Shown here: piece after piece, positions 36,368 through 44,379 of the stretch
Numbering within the stretch: the stretch's first letter is position 1
How the letters are laid out: each line of letters starts with the position of its first letter
From: JAIBJN01 sp963830885
GTDB taxonomy: Bacteria; Actinomycetota; Thermoleophilia; Gaiellales; Gaiellaceae
Assembly: GCA_963830885.1 (NCBI GenBank)
Contig: CAWHOA010000036.1
Coordinates: 1-64,000 of the forward strand
Length of the DNA stretch: 64,000 nucleotides
Direction: 5' to 3'
The notes under the pieces: model-generated
The model's database searches: none
The model's input: only the letters and a program-made list of their open reading frames with translations
Told to the model about the DNA's origin: nothing
Made by a program: the position numbers and the translations under genes

Positions 36368-37020
36368 CTGAGGCACGGTACCGCGACGGGGCGAAGCGGA
36401 TCGCCCCGATTGCCCTTGCAGCGCTCGCGTTCGGCGTCTCCTTCGGGGTGCTCGCGCGGGCGTCGGGGATCGGCGCCCTGGAGGCGATCGTCATGTCGAT
36501 GACCGTCTTCGCGGGCTCGGCGCAGTTCGCAGTCGTCTCCATCCTCGCAGTCGGCGGCGGGATCGCCTCGGCAATCCTCGCGGCCGTCCTCCTGAACGCG
36601 CGCTATGCGCCGATCAGCGTCTCCGTCGGGCCGATCTTCGTCGGCGGCCGGCCCCGCCGGCTCCTGGAAGCCCAGCTCATCGTGGACGAGTCGTGGGCGA
36701 TGTCTCGGCGGCCGGACGGCCGCTACGACCGCCGCCTGCTGGTGGGAGCCGGCCTGGTCCTCTACGCGTGCTGGGTCGGCGGCACGATCGTCGGCGCGCT
36801 CGCCGGCGAGGCGCTCGGCGACCCGGCCGACCTCGGGCTCGATGCCGCCTTCCCCGCCCTCTTCCTCGCCATCCTCGTGACGCAGGTGCACTCCCGGCGG
36901 GCGCTTGCGGCCGCCGTCCTGGGCGGCACGATCGCCCTCGTCCTCATTCCCGTGGCACCCGCCGGCGTTCCGATTGTCGCGGCAGCCGCAGCGTGCCTCA
37001 TCGGGTGGAGGCGCCCATGA
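36364..37020 (+). CDS. azlC: AzlC-family branched-chain amino acid export subunit
   Basis: This 218-residue membrane protein has about six hydrophobic segments. It is the large subunit of an AzlCD-type exporter of branched-chain amino acids and analogues such as azaleucine. The N-terminal IAPIALAALAFGVSFGVLARASGI and MTVFAGSAQFAVVSIL are family hallmarks, as is the LNARYAPISVSV region. The GTG start overlaps the glycosylase stop by 4 bases, and its stop overlaps azlD by 4 bases. Substrate is inferred from the family. Confidence 0.88.
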   Translation: MTEARYRDGAKRIAPIALAALAFGVSFGVLARASGIGALEAIVMSMTVFAGSAQFAVVSILAVGGGIASAILAAVLLNARYAPISVSVGPIFVGGRPRRLLEAQLIVDESWAMSRRPDGRYDRRLLVGAGLVLYACWVGGTIVGALAGEALGDPADLGLDAAFPALFLAILVTQVHSRRALAAAVLGGTIALVLIPVAPAGVPIVAAAAACLIGWRRP

Positions 37021-37325
37021 GCGACGTCTGGATCGTCACCGGCGTCGTCGCCGCGGCCACGATCGCGTTGAAGTCGGTGGGCCCGGTGCTCCTCGGAGGC
37101 AGGTCGCTCCCGGAGCACCTGACCGGCGTGGTCGAGCTCCTCGCCCCCGCGCTCCTGGCCGCGCTCGTCGTCACGCAGCTGGTCGGAGGCGACGAGGAGA
37201 TCGTCCTGGACGCCCGTCTCGTGGGGATCGGCGCGGCTGTGGTGGCCATCCTCCTGCGGGCGCCCCTCCTGGTCGTCGTCGGTGCCGCCGCCGCCGCGAC
37301 GGCGCTCGCCCGGCTCGTTGCTTGA
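37017..37325 (+). CDS. azlD: AzlD-family exporter small subunit
   Basis: This 102-residue membrane protein has three to four hydrophobic segments. It is the small subunit that pairs with AzlC. The N-terminal VAAATIALKSVGPVLLGGRSLPEHL with its lysine/proline pattern and LAPALLAALVVTQL are typical. It ends the operon and is followed by a short hairpin. Confidence 0.85.
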   Translation: MSDVWIVTGVVAAATIALKSVGPVLLGGRSLPEHLTGVVELLAPALLAALVVTQLVGGDEEIVLDARLVGIGAAVVAILLRAPLLVVVGAAAAATALARLVA

Positions 37326-37327
37326 CT

Positions 37328-37353
37328 GCGGGAGGCCGACAGTGCCCTCCCGC
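37328..37353 (+). terminator. Hairpin after azlD
   Basis: GCGGGAGG (37328-37335) pairs perfectly with CCTCCCGC (37346-37353) across a 10-base loop, 2 bases after the azlD stop. No T-run follows. It probably ends the cupin-azlD transcript. Confidence 0.5.
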
Positions 37354-37484
37354 TTGACAAAGTGCCCTATGAGCGCAAAGACTTCCCCGGTCAGGCAGGC
37401 ATTGGGGGAGCTGGCCGAACATCCGCATCCTTACTCCGGCCCAACGGCTGGTGGTCCGCTGCCCCCTGCAAACAGGAGGTAAGC

Positions 37485-39056
37485 GTGGTGAAAGGAGCCT
37501 CTGTGCGACGACTGCGATTACTGATCGCATGTGTGGTGGTGGTCATCGGGGTCACGATCCCGTTGACCGCGTCGGCCGTGCCGCCGAACGCGGCTTCGGC
37601 GACGGCGACGTTCACGTACACGAAGAACATGCATCCGCTCGGCTTCTCGCCGAATCGGGCGGTGCCGCTGGACAACACCGTGCCGGGGTCGGGTGTGTTC
37701 AACTCCGACCTCGCCTTCTGGGGGAACACGGCCGTTCAGGGCACGTACTCCGGCTTCCGGCTCGTCAACGTCGAGGAGCCGGACAACCCGGTGGAGATCG
37801 TCAACTGGACGGAGTGCGCCAGCCCGACGAACACCGTGGGCAACCAGGGCGACGTCATCGTCTGGGGCGACCTCATCATCCGGTCGTGGAACTCCGGCAC
37901 GCCGGCGCCCCACTATCCGGAGGGGCACCCGCTGGCGGGCGAGACCATCCCAACGAGCGACCCGGCCCGTTACACGACACCGGGTGCGTTCTGTGGGGAC
38001 TGGCCCATGTACCGCCAGCTCCCGACGCCGACGCATCCGGTCAACCCGCCAGCAGTCGATCGAGGACAGGAAGGCGTCCACGTGATCGACATCAGCGATC
38101 CGACGAACCCGGACGTGGTCGCTTTCGTCGACACGCCGTGCGGATCACACACCGAGACACTCGTGCCCGACCTCGCCAACAACCGGCTGCTGGTCTACAG
38201 CAACTCGTCGGCCAACACCACGTTCGGAGACCCGACGCCGGGGGAGATTCCGCTCAACTGTCGCGGGATCGACATCATCGAGGTACCCCTGGACGATCCG
38301 GCCGCCACTTCGTACCTGCGCTTCGAGCCGGCCGGCGACCCGGACGAGGACGTCGAGCACCAGCACTCGTGCCACGACACGGCCGTGATCCTCGGCGACG
38401 CCAATCTCGTGGCGTGCACCGGGTCCGGAGGCCCTGGTAACGGCGGCAGCGTGTTTACCTTGGACCCCGCTCTCGGCGGCTCGAAGGAAGATCCGAAGTG
38501 GCTCTACCACAAGGTGACGGGCGGCATCTCGCTCGGCCACTCGGCCTCCTTCACCTGGGACGGCGAGGTGGTCGTCATGAGCCACGAGCCGGGCGGCGGC
38601 AGCGGCGCCAACTGCGAGGCGACCGACAACCCGCTCGAGCGGACATTCTTCTTCCTCGACGCCGACACGGGCGCATCGATTGGCCAGTTCACGATCCCAC
38701 GGCCCCAAACGAACGTCGAGAACTGCACGACGCACAACTACGACATCGTCCCGCTTCGCGACCGGTACGTGATGGTCAGCGGGAACTACCAGTCTGGAAT
38801 CTCCGTGATCGACTTCACGGACCCGGCGAACGCGAAGGAGATCGCCTACGCGGATCCGGCTCCGCTCGTCGATCCGAACCCGCCCGTCGGCATCGAGCTG
38901 GGCGGCGACTGGTCCACCTACTGGTACAACGGCTTCATCTACGAGTCCGACATCACGCGCGGGCTCATCATCTGGAACCTCAGCGACAAGGCCGTCGCCG
39001 GGGCGAGGAAGCTCGACCACCTCAACCCGCAGACGACGGAGTTCACCATCGACTGA
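37485..39056 (+). CDS. Secreted LVIVD-type beta-propeller protein, paralog 1
   Basis: This 523-residue exported protein is the longest of three tandem paralogs. Residues up to about 30 form a signal peptide (RRLRLLIACVVVVIGVTIPLTASA). The mature part holds repeated beta-blades with HVIDISDPTNPDVV and SVIDFTDPANAKEI, the LVIVD-type motif. Shared fixed points are CGSHTETLV, HDTAVILGD, EPGGG, CEATD, RPQTNVENCT and WSTYWYNGFIYESDITRGL. An extra segment of about 40 residues near residue 155 distinguishes this copy. AGGAGG lies 5 bases before the GTG; a second GTG at 37503 also has a ribosome site. Function is unknown. Confidence 0.8.
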   Translation: MVKGASVRRLRLLIACVVVVIGVTIPLTASAVPPNAASATATFTYTKNMHPLGFSPNRAVPLDNTVPGSGVFNSDLAFWGNTAVQGTYSGFRLVNVEEPDNPVEIVNWTECASPTNTVGNQGDVIVWGDLIIRSWNSGTPAPHYPEGHPLAGETIPTSDPARYTTPGAFCGDWPMYRQLPTPTHPVNPPAVDRGQEGVHVIDISDPTNPDVVAFVDTPCGSHTETLVPDLANNRLLVYSNSSANTTFGDPTPGEIPLNCRGIDIIEVPLDDPAATSYLRFEPAGDPDEDVEHQHSCHDTAVILGDANLVACTGSGGPGNGGSVFTLDPALGGSKEDPKWLYHKVTGGISLGHSASFTWDGEVVVMSHEPGGGSGANCEATDNPLERTFFFLDADTGASIGQFTIPRPQTNVENCTTHNYDIVPLRDRYVMVSGNYQSGISVIDFTDPANAKEIAYADPAPLVDPNPPVGIELGGDWSTYWYNGFIYESDITRGLIIWNLSDKAVAGARKLDHLNPQTTEFTID

Positions 39057-39085
39057 GACGTCGCGCTCAGCCGACTGACGGAACC

Positions 39086-39115
39086 GAGGGTGGCCGCCGA
39101 GAGGCGGCCACCCTC
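39086..39115 (+). terminator. Terminator after LVIVD paralog 1
   Basis: A perfect 13-base stem (39086-39098 with 39103-39115) closes a GAGA loop and is followed by ATTTCTT. It is the same hairpin type as after the other two paralogs. Confidence 0.85.
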
Positions 39116-39120
39116 ATTTC

Positions 39121-39147
39121 TTGAAAGTGGCACTAGCTTTTTACAAT
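39121..39147 (+). promoter_or_regulatory. Possible promoter for LVIVD paralog 2
   Basis: In an AT-rich patch just after the terminator, TTGAAA (39121-39126) and TACAAT (39142-39147) resemble -35 and -10 boxes, but the 15-base spacer is short. A transcript from here would run through the hairpin at 39180-39207 before the gene. Confidence 0.35.
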
Positions 39148-39179
39148 TGATTAACGACTAGAGCGAAAACCGCTTCGAG

Positions 39180-39207
39180 AGGGCGGCCGCCACCCGGCGG
39201 CCGCCCT
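39180..39207 (+). terminator. Extra terminator-like hairpin in the paralog 2 leader
   Basis: A perfect 12-base stem (39180-39191 with 39196-39207) with an ACCC loop has nearly the same stem sequence as the terminators after the three paralogs. It lies downstream of terminator 1 and upstream of gene 2 with no gene between. It may be an attenuator or the remains of a deleted paralog. Confidence 0.5.
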
Positions 39208-39348
39208 CCGTTCGTGGGGTGCTCGTTGACGGATCCGAGCAGCCCCGTAACACTGGCCGGCGCATTGGGAAATCGGGAGCAAGGGGGATCCCGAGCATCG
39301 CACGTCGTGGTTCGCCTGCTCCCGCGACTAGCAGGAGGTGCTTTTCGC

Positions 39349-40767
39349 GTGCACAAGCTACGACTCGTGCTGACGCTTGCCGTTCTCGTCGGCGGAATCG
39401 TGATGCTCTCGCCGGGTGCGTCGGCGGTGCCGCCGGGGGCGGGCCAGGCGACGAGCTCGTTCGACTACACGAAGAACCTGCATCCGCAGGGCTACTCGGC
39501 CTTCCCGAACACGCCGAACCTGCCGGGCCTGACCTTCACCGCGAACTCGGACCTGGCCTTCTGGGGCAAGTATGCGTTCCAGGGCCATTACACGGGCTTC
39601 CGGATCCTGAACATCTCGGCTCCCGCGAAGCCTAGGCAGGTCTCGTTCACCGAGTGCTTCGGGAACCAGGGTGACGTGGTCGTCTGGGGCGACATCCTCG
39701 TCCGCTCGTGGAACTCGCCAGCGACCGGAACCGGATCGTCCCAGCTCTCGTGTGACGGCGAGCCGGTGCCGCTCGGCTGGGAGGGCCTGCACATCTTCGA
39801 CATCAGCGACAAGACGAACCCCGTGCTGGTCGGCGACGTGGAGCTCAGCGCGCGGCCCGAGGCCGACATGCCAGGGTGCGGGTCGCACACCGCCACGCTC
39901 GTGCCGGATGTCGAGAATGGCCGAGTGCTGGTCTACAACCAGACGTCCGGCGGGAACGCGGCGCTGCCTCCGGGAATGACGGAGTGCGACTGGCTCGACA
40001 TCATCGAGGTCCCTCTGGACGACCCGGGTGCGGCTAGCTTCCTCCACCGCGAGCCGCTCGAGGGTGGCCATGCGGCTCACGATTCGGGGGTCATCCTCGG
40101 GGACGTGAACATGTTGGCCGTGGCCTCGGGGCACATGTCGAACGTCTTCAGCATCGGGCCTCCTAGGGGCGGCACGCCGGAGGATCCGCTCTTCCTCTAC
40201 ACGATCGAAGAGGAGGGCGTGTGCAACACCGGCGGCCCACTCTGCAACGGCAACTGGCACTCGGCCGCCTTGAGCTGGGACGGCAAGGTCGTCATCCTCG
40301 GCTGGGAGCCGGGCGGCGGAAGCCTGCCCGAGTGCGAGGCGACCGACCCGGACGTCAAGAAGAGCTGGTTCTTCTACGACGCAAGCGACGGCTCCAAGCT
40401 GGGGCAGTTCGTCCTGCCGCGGCCGCAGACCGCAACGGAGAACTGCACGATCCACAACTACAACGTCGTGCCGACCGACAAGCGCTACGTGCTCGTCGGC
40501 GGCAACTACCAGGCCGGCCTCAGCGTGGTCGACTTCACCGACCCGGCGAATGCGAAGGAAGTCGCGTACGCCGATCCGGCGCCGCTCACACCGACGCAGC
40601 TCGGCGGCGACTGGTCGACCTACTGGTACAACGGCCGCATCTACGAGTCCGACATCACACGCGGGCTCATCGTGTGGAATCTGAGCGACAAGGTGACCGC
40701 GGGGGCGAAGAAGTTCGATCACCTGAACCCGCAGACGGCGGAGACGTCCTTCGAGTTGAAGGGCTAG
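39349..40767 (+). CDS. Secreted LVIVD-type beta-propeller protein, paralog 2
   Basis: This 472-residue exported protein has a signal peptide of about 28 residues (LRLVLTLAVLVGGIVMLSPGASA). It keeps the same fixed points as paralog 1: FDISDKTNPVLVGDV, CGSHTATLVPD, HDSGVILGD, EPGGG, CEATD, RPQTATENCTIHNYN, GGNYQAGLSVVDFTDPANAKEV and WSTYWYNGRIYESDITRGL. The GTG at 39349 follows AGGAGG by 10 bases. The leader carries a terminator-like hairpin. Nothing indicates an enzymatic activity directly, but several His and Cys residues are fixed in all three copies. Confidence 0.8.
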   Translation: MHKLRLVLTLAVLVGGIVMLSPGASAVPPGAGQATSSFDYTKNLHPQGYSAFPNTPNLPGLTFTANSDLAFWGKYAFQGHYTGFRILNISAPAKPRQVSFTECFGNQGDVVVWGDILVRSWNSPATGTGSSQLSCDGEPVPLGWEGLHIFDISDKTNPVLVGDVELSARPEADMPGCGSHTATLVPDVENGRVLVYNQTSGGNAALPPGMTECDWLDIIEVPLDDPGAASFLHREPLEGGHAAHDSGVILGDVNMLAVASGHMSNVFSIGPPRGGTPEDPLFLYTIEEEGVCNTGGPLCNGNWHSAALSWDGKVVILGWEPGGGSLPECEATDPDVKKSWFFYDASDGSKLGQFVLPRPQTATENCTIHNYNVVPTDKRYVLVGGNYQAGLSVVDFTDPANAKEVAYADPAPLTPTQLGGDWSTYWYNGRIYESDITRGLIVWNLSDKVTAGAKKFDHLNPQTAETSFELKG

Positions 40768-40789
40768 ACCCCGTCCGCACCGACCGATC

Positions 40790-40819
40790 GAGGGCGGCCG
40801 CCGCAAGGCGGCCGCCCTC
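40790..40819 (+). terminator. Terminator after LVIVD paralog 2
   Basis: A perfect 13-base stem (40790-40802 with 40807-40819) with a GCAA loop is followed by TTTTCC, a textbook intrinsic terminator for a GC-rich genome. Confidence 0.9.
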
Positions 40820-40987
40820 TTTTCCGCGCCCCCGCTCCTAACCGCGCGTCGTTAAGCACGTCTAAACTGCGCGAGCGGGCGTAGGGGAGACCACCTGAGG
40901 GGATGGCTCGCGTGCCTCGATCGGGTAGGTGACCGGGCTCTCGCCGACGTCCGCGGCACGTGCGTGTAAGCCAGGCAAGGAGGTGTC

Positions 40988-42308
40988 ATGAGACAGCTGT
41001 TCCGCGCACTCGCTCTGACCGCGGCCGCGACGGGAATCCTCGTGTTCCCGCTCGGCGCCGGCGCAGGGCATACCACCGACCCGCACTCACCCGACCTCGT
41101 CCCCCGCGGCCACATTCTCGAGCCGGCAAGTCTGACCAACCCGGCGATCGGAAACACGGACGTCCACACGGACATCGCGTTCTGGGGAAAGTTCGCGATC
41201 CAGGGGAACTGGGACGGGTTCAATATCCGGGATATCAGCGACCCCGATAACCCCACGCAGGTCGGGCGCGCGTTCTGCAACGGCGACCAAGGTGACGTCG
41301 TCGTCTTCAAGAACCTCGTCGTCCGCTCCTGGAACTCGAACGCTCCGGGAACGACGACCTGTGGCGGTGAGCTCGTGCCGGCCGGGTTCGAGGGGCTGCA
41401 CATCTTCGACATCAGCGACAAGACCAGCCCGAAGCTCGTGGGCTCGGTCGACCTGCCCTGCGGCTCGCATACGGCCACGGGAATCCCGGACCGGAAGAAC
41501 CAGCGCCTGCTCATCTACAACGGCAACTCGAGCACGGCCTGCCCGTGGATCGACATCGTCGAGGTGCCGCTGCAGGATCCGGAGAACGCGAGCCTGATCC
41601 GCAACGAGCCGTCCGACCACACCTGCCATGACATCGGCGTCATCCTCGGCGACGCGATGAAGGCCGCGTGCGCCGGCGGCGAGGGCGTCCGCGTCTTCAG
41701 CCTCGGCGGCAAGAACGGCGGCTCGCTCGAGGATCCGGAGCTCCTCTACCACGTCGTCGAGCCTGGCGTCACGATCGGCCATTCCGCCGCGTGGAGCTGG
41801 GACGGCAAGGTCCTCATCTTCGGCCACGAGCCGGGCGGCGGCGTCGCACCCGAGTGCGAGGCAACCGACCCTGCTCTCAACTACACGTACTTCTTCTACG
41901 ACGGCGATACCGGCGCCAAGGTCGGCCAGTGGACCATGACCAGGACGCAGTCCGCGACCGAGAACTGCACGCTGCACAACCTGAACACGATCCCGCTGAA
42001 GAGCGGTCAGGGACGTGCTCGTGCACGGCAGCTACCAGTCGGGGACGAGTCTGGTCGACTTCACTGATCCGGCGAACCCGGTCGAGCTGGCATGGTCCGA
42101 TCCGCCCCCGATCGTCCCGACCGACATCGGCGGAGCGTGGTCGTCGTACTGGTACAACGACTACATCTACGAGACGAACATCACCGAGGGCCTGAACGTC
42201 TTCGAGTACACGGGCCCGCAGGTGAAGGGCAACTTCACCCTCAACTACATGAACCCGCAGACGCAGGAGTTCACGATCAAGGCCAAGGGGGGCAAGAAGC
42301 GCAGCTGA
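40988..42308 (+). CDS. Secreted LVIVD-type beta-propeller protein, paralog 3 (frameshifted in this sequence)
   Basis: The third paralog, of about 439 residues once repaired, has a signal peptide (LFRALALTAAATGILVFPLGAGA). It shows FNIRDISDPDNPTQV, FDISDKTSPKLVGSV, CGSHTATGIPD, CHDIGVILGD, HEPGGG, CEATD and TENCTLHNLN. The last 98 residues (DVLVHGSYQSGTSLVDFTDPANP to the end) are in another frame; deleting one G from GGG at 42010-42012 restores it. The C-terminus differs from the others (NITEGLNVFEYTGPQVKG). AGGAGG precedes the ATG at good spacing. Confidence 0.78.
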
Positions 42309-42329
42309 GCCTCACCTGACTGCTGTCAC

Positions 42330-42357
42330 GAGGGCGGCCCTCCGGGGCCGCCCTCGA
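42330..42357 (+). terminator. Terminator after LVIVD paralog 3
   Basis: An 11-base stem (42330-42340 with 42347-42357, left arm CGAGGGCGGCC) closes a 6-base loop and is followed by ATGCTTG. It is the shortened relative of the other two paralog terminators. Confidence 0.8.
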
Positions 42358-42426
42358 TGCTTGACGGCACGACCGCGCGTCCCCGCTAGTCACCGTGACG
42401 CACCACCCGGCAGGTATAACCCGCTC

Positions 42427-43314
42427 GTGGCGCCGCGGTCGGTCCGCCTTTCGAGCCCGGAACGCGTCCTGTTCCCCGACGAAGGGATCACGAAGCAGGA
42501 CCTGTTCGAGTACTACCGCTCGATCGCGCCGGTGCTCGTCCCGCACCTGCGCAACCGGCCGTTCACGATGAAGCGCTCGCCCTACGGAGTGGCCGGGGAC
42601 GCGTACTTCCAGAAGCAGGCGCCGAAGGGGATGCCCTCGTGGATCCCGACGCGCACCTACCGCACCTACCCGCGCGAGGGCGAGTCGCGGCTCGTCGACT
42701 TCCCGCTCGTGAACTCGCCGGAGGCACTGCTCTGGATGGTGCAGATGAACTGCATCGACATGAACGCTTGGTACTCGCGCGTGGACAAGCCCGACCGCCC
42801 GGACTTCGTGCTCTTCGACCTCGACCCGCCCGACGGGGGCTTCGCGCTTGCGATCCGCGTCGCTCACCTGATCCACGAAGAGCTCGAGCGGCTCGAGCTC
42901 GAGTCCTACGTCAAGACGAGCGGCGCCGACGGGATCCACGTGCTCGTCCCCATTGCGCGCCGAGCGAACTTCGAGCAGACCTACACGTTCGCGGAGCGCG
43001 TGGCGCGTGGGCTCGAGGAGCGGCACCCAGGGCTGGTCACGACCGAATGGCTGAAGCGCAAGCGCGAAGGCGTACTCGTCGACCACCGTCAGAACGCCCG
43101 GGGGAAGACGATCGCCTCGGTCTACTCGGTGCGGCCGAAGCCGGGCGCGCCGGTCTCCACGCCGCTTCGCTGGGACGAGCTAACAGACGACGTGACGCCG
43201 CGCCGCTTCGGAATGCGCGAGGCGCTCGAGCGGGTCGAACAGCACGGCGACCTGTTCGAACCCGTGCTCGCGGGCGGCCAAGCACTCGGACCTGCCCTGA
43301 AGAAGCTGCGCTAG
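42427..43314 (+). CDS. LigD-type primase/polymerase domain protein
   Basis: This 295-residue stand-alone polymerase domain is of the archaeo-eukaryotic primase superfamily, as found in bacterial LigD of the non-homologous end-joining system. Catalytic Asp residues are D131 and D133 in FVLFDLDPP. TSGADGIHVLVPI is the SxGxxH nucleotide-binding motif, and GVLVDHRQNARGKTIASVYSVR supplies the third acidic residue. No ligase or nuclease domain is attached and no ku gene is nearby. GTG at 42427 matches the domain start. Confidence 0.9.
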   Translation: MAPRSVRLSSPERVLFPDEGITKQDLFEYYRSIAPVLVPHLRNRPFTMKRSPYGVAGDAYFQKQAPKGMPSWIPTRTYRTYPREGESRLVDFPLVNSPEALLWMVQMNCIDMNAWYSRVDKPDRPDFVLFDLDPPDGGFALAIRVAHLIHEELERLELESYVKTSGADGIHVLVPIARRANFEQTYTFAERVARGLEERHPGLVTTEWLKRKREGVLVDHRQNARGKTIASVYSVRPKPGAPVSTPLRWDELTDDVTPRRFGMREALERVEQHGDLFEPVLAGGQALGPALKKLR

Positions 43315-43362
43315 TGGTGCACTGATCGGCGAGGAACACCCCGAGGGGTGGGCGCTCAATCC

Positions 43363-44196
43363 TCAAGCAGACGGTGTCAGCAGCCCGAGCTTGGCCGCGA
43401 TCGGCTCGATGCTCAGCTCCATCAAGAACTGCAGCTCGTCCGAAGGCTCGTACTCCTTCATGCGACCCACGACCGTGGCCTTCGCCAGCTCGGGATCGGA
43501 CCAGTCGGCGTCCGAGACGGCCTCGACGAAGAACTCGATGTAGCCGCGCTGCCAGTCCCACATCTCGCGCCCGACCGGACCACCGTGCCCGATGTAGAAG
43601 ACGGCATCCTCGGGGAAGCGCGTGCGGAGCGTCTCGATGTTCGCCAACCATGCGGCGTAGAAGCCGTCGGCGAGGTAGCAGTGCTTGTGGTCGTAGATCT
43701 GGTCGCCGAGGAAGACCGTCTTCGCCTGATCGCCGAGAATCCACGGGCTGTCGTGCGGCGACTCGCTCGGGCCGAGGTCGATGACCGTGAACTTCACCTC
43801 GTCGAAGCTCACGCTCTCCCCATCGGCAATCGCGGTGTTCGGGAAGACGCGATTCGCCGGCCAGTCCTCCCCGAAAAACGGGCCGACGATCTGATCCTTG
43901 ACGGCATCGTCGGCCGTGGTCGTGTCGATTACCCCCTGCGGTGCGTAGATCGGGATGTCGGCACCGGCGACGATCTCGCCGAGTCCGGCGTAGTGGTCGG
44001 GGTGAGAGTGCGTCACCAGCACGGCCAGGAGCGGTTTCCCGAGCCGGTCGAGGCCGGCGCGCATCTCCTTGGCGGCGGAGACCTGTAGGAGCCCGTCAAC
44101 GGCGACCACCCCCGACGCGGTCTCGACCAGGTAGGCATTGACGAACGCGCCCTCGTGCATTGACGGGAAACGATGAATTGTGGGAACTGCCGACAT
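43363..44196 (-). CDS. Metallo-beta-lactamase-fold hydrolase
   Basis: This 277-residue protein has the metal-binding HxHxDH motif in AVLVTHSHPDHYAGL. A later GD(Q) aspartate occurs in VFLGDQIYDH and a histidine in FYIGHGG, completing a two-zinc site. The ATG at 44196 follows AAGGAG. There is no signal peptide, so it is cytoplasmic. The family includes lactonases, glyoxalase II-like thioesterases and quinolone-responsive enzymes; I cannot choose. It is convergent with the LigD-like gene. Confidence 0.88.
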   Translation of the reverse strand: MSAVPTIHRFPSMHEGAFVNAYLVETASGVVAVDGLLQVSAAKEMRAGLDRLGKPLLAVLVTHSHPDHYAGLGEIVAGADIPIYAPQGVIDTTTADDAVKDQIVGPFFGEDWPANRVFPNTAIADGESVSFDEVKFTVIDLGPSESPHDSPWILGDQAKTVFLGDQIYDHKHCYLADGFYAAWLANIETLRTRFPEDAVFYIGHGGPVGREMWDWQRGYIEFFVEAVSDADWSDPELAKATVVGRMKEYEPSDELQFLMELSIEPIAAKLGLLTPSA

Positions 44197-44239
44197 GGAC
44201 GCTCCTTTCAGCCGAAAGCCTTCCTCGACCAGTGCCTCT

Positions 44240-44245
44240 CCTATA
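44240..44245 (-). promoter_or_regulatory. Possible -10 box for the metallo-beta-lactamase-fold gene
   Basis: On the minus strand TATAGG, preceded by TGG, lies 44 bases upstream of the start codon, but no clear -35 box is seen 17 bases upstream. Confidence 0.3.
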
Positions 44246-44379
44246 CCACGACTCATCCGGTCGGCACCGGCCCGCATAGACCTGACTCTGCGTGCCGGAG
44301 GCGCGGATTCGCATCGGAGGTGACCCCCAACCTCGCCCCTGATGTTCTTCCGCGCCCCAACGTCGGAGCGGGCGGGCGA

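Noticed and set aside
40820..40987. Cyclic-di-AMP or cyclic-di-GMP riboswitch in the LVIVD paralog 3 leader
   Set aside because: Some G-rich blocks and a GTAAGCC string recall such elements, but I could not fit the conserved cores. A covariance-model search would decide.
42427..43314. Non-homologous end-joining locus
   Set aside because: Only the LigD-like polymerase domain is present; no ku, ligase or nuclease gene lies nearby, so a repair locus is not claimed.
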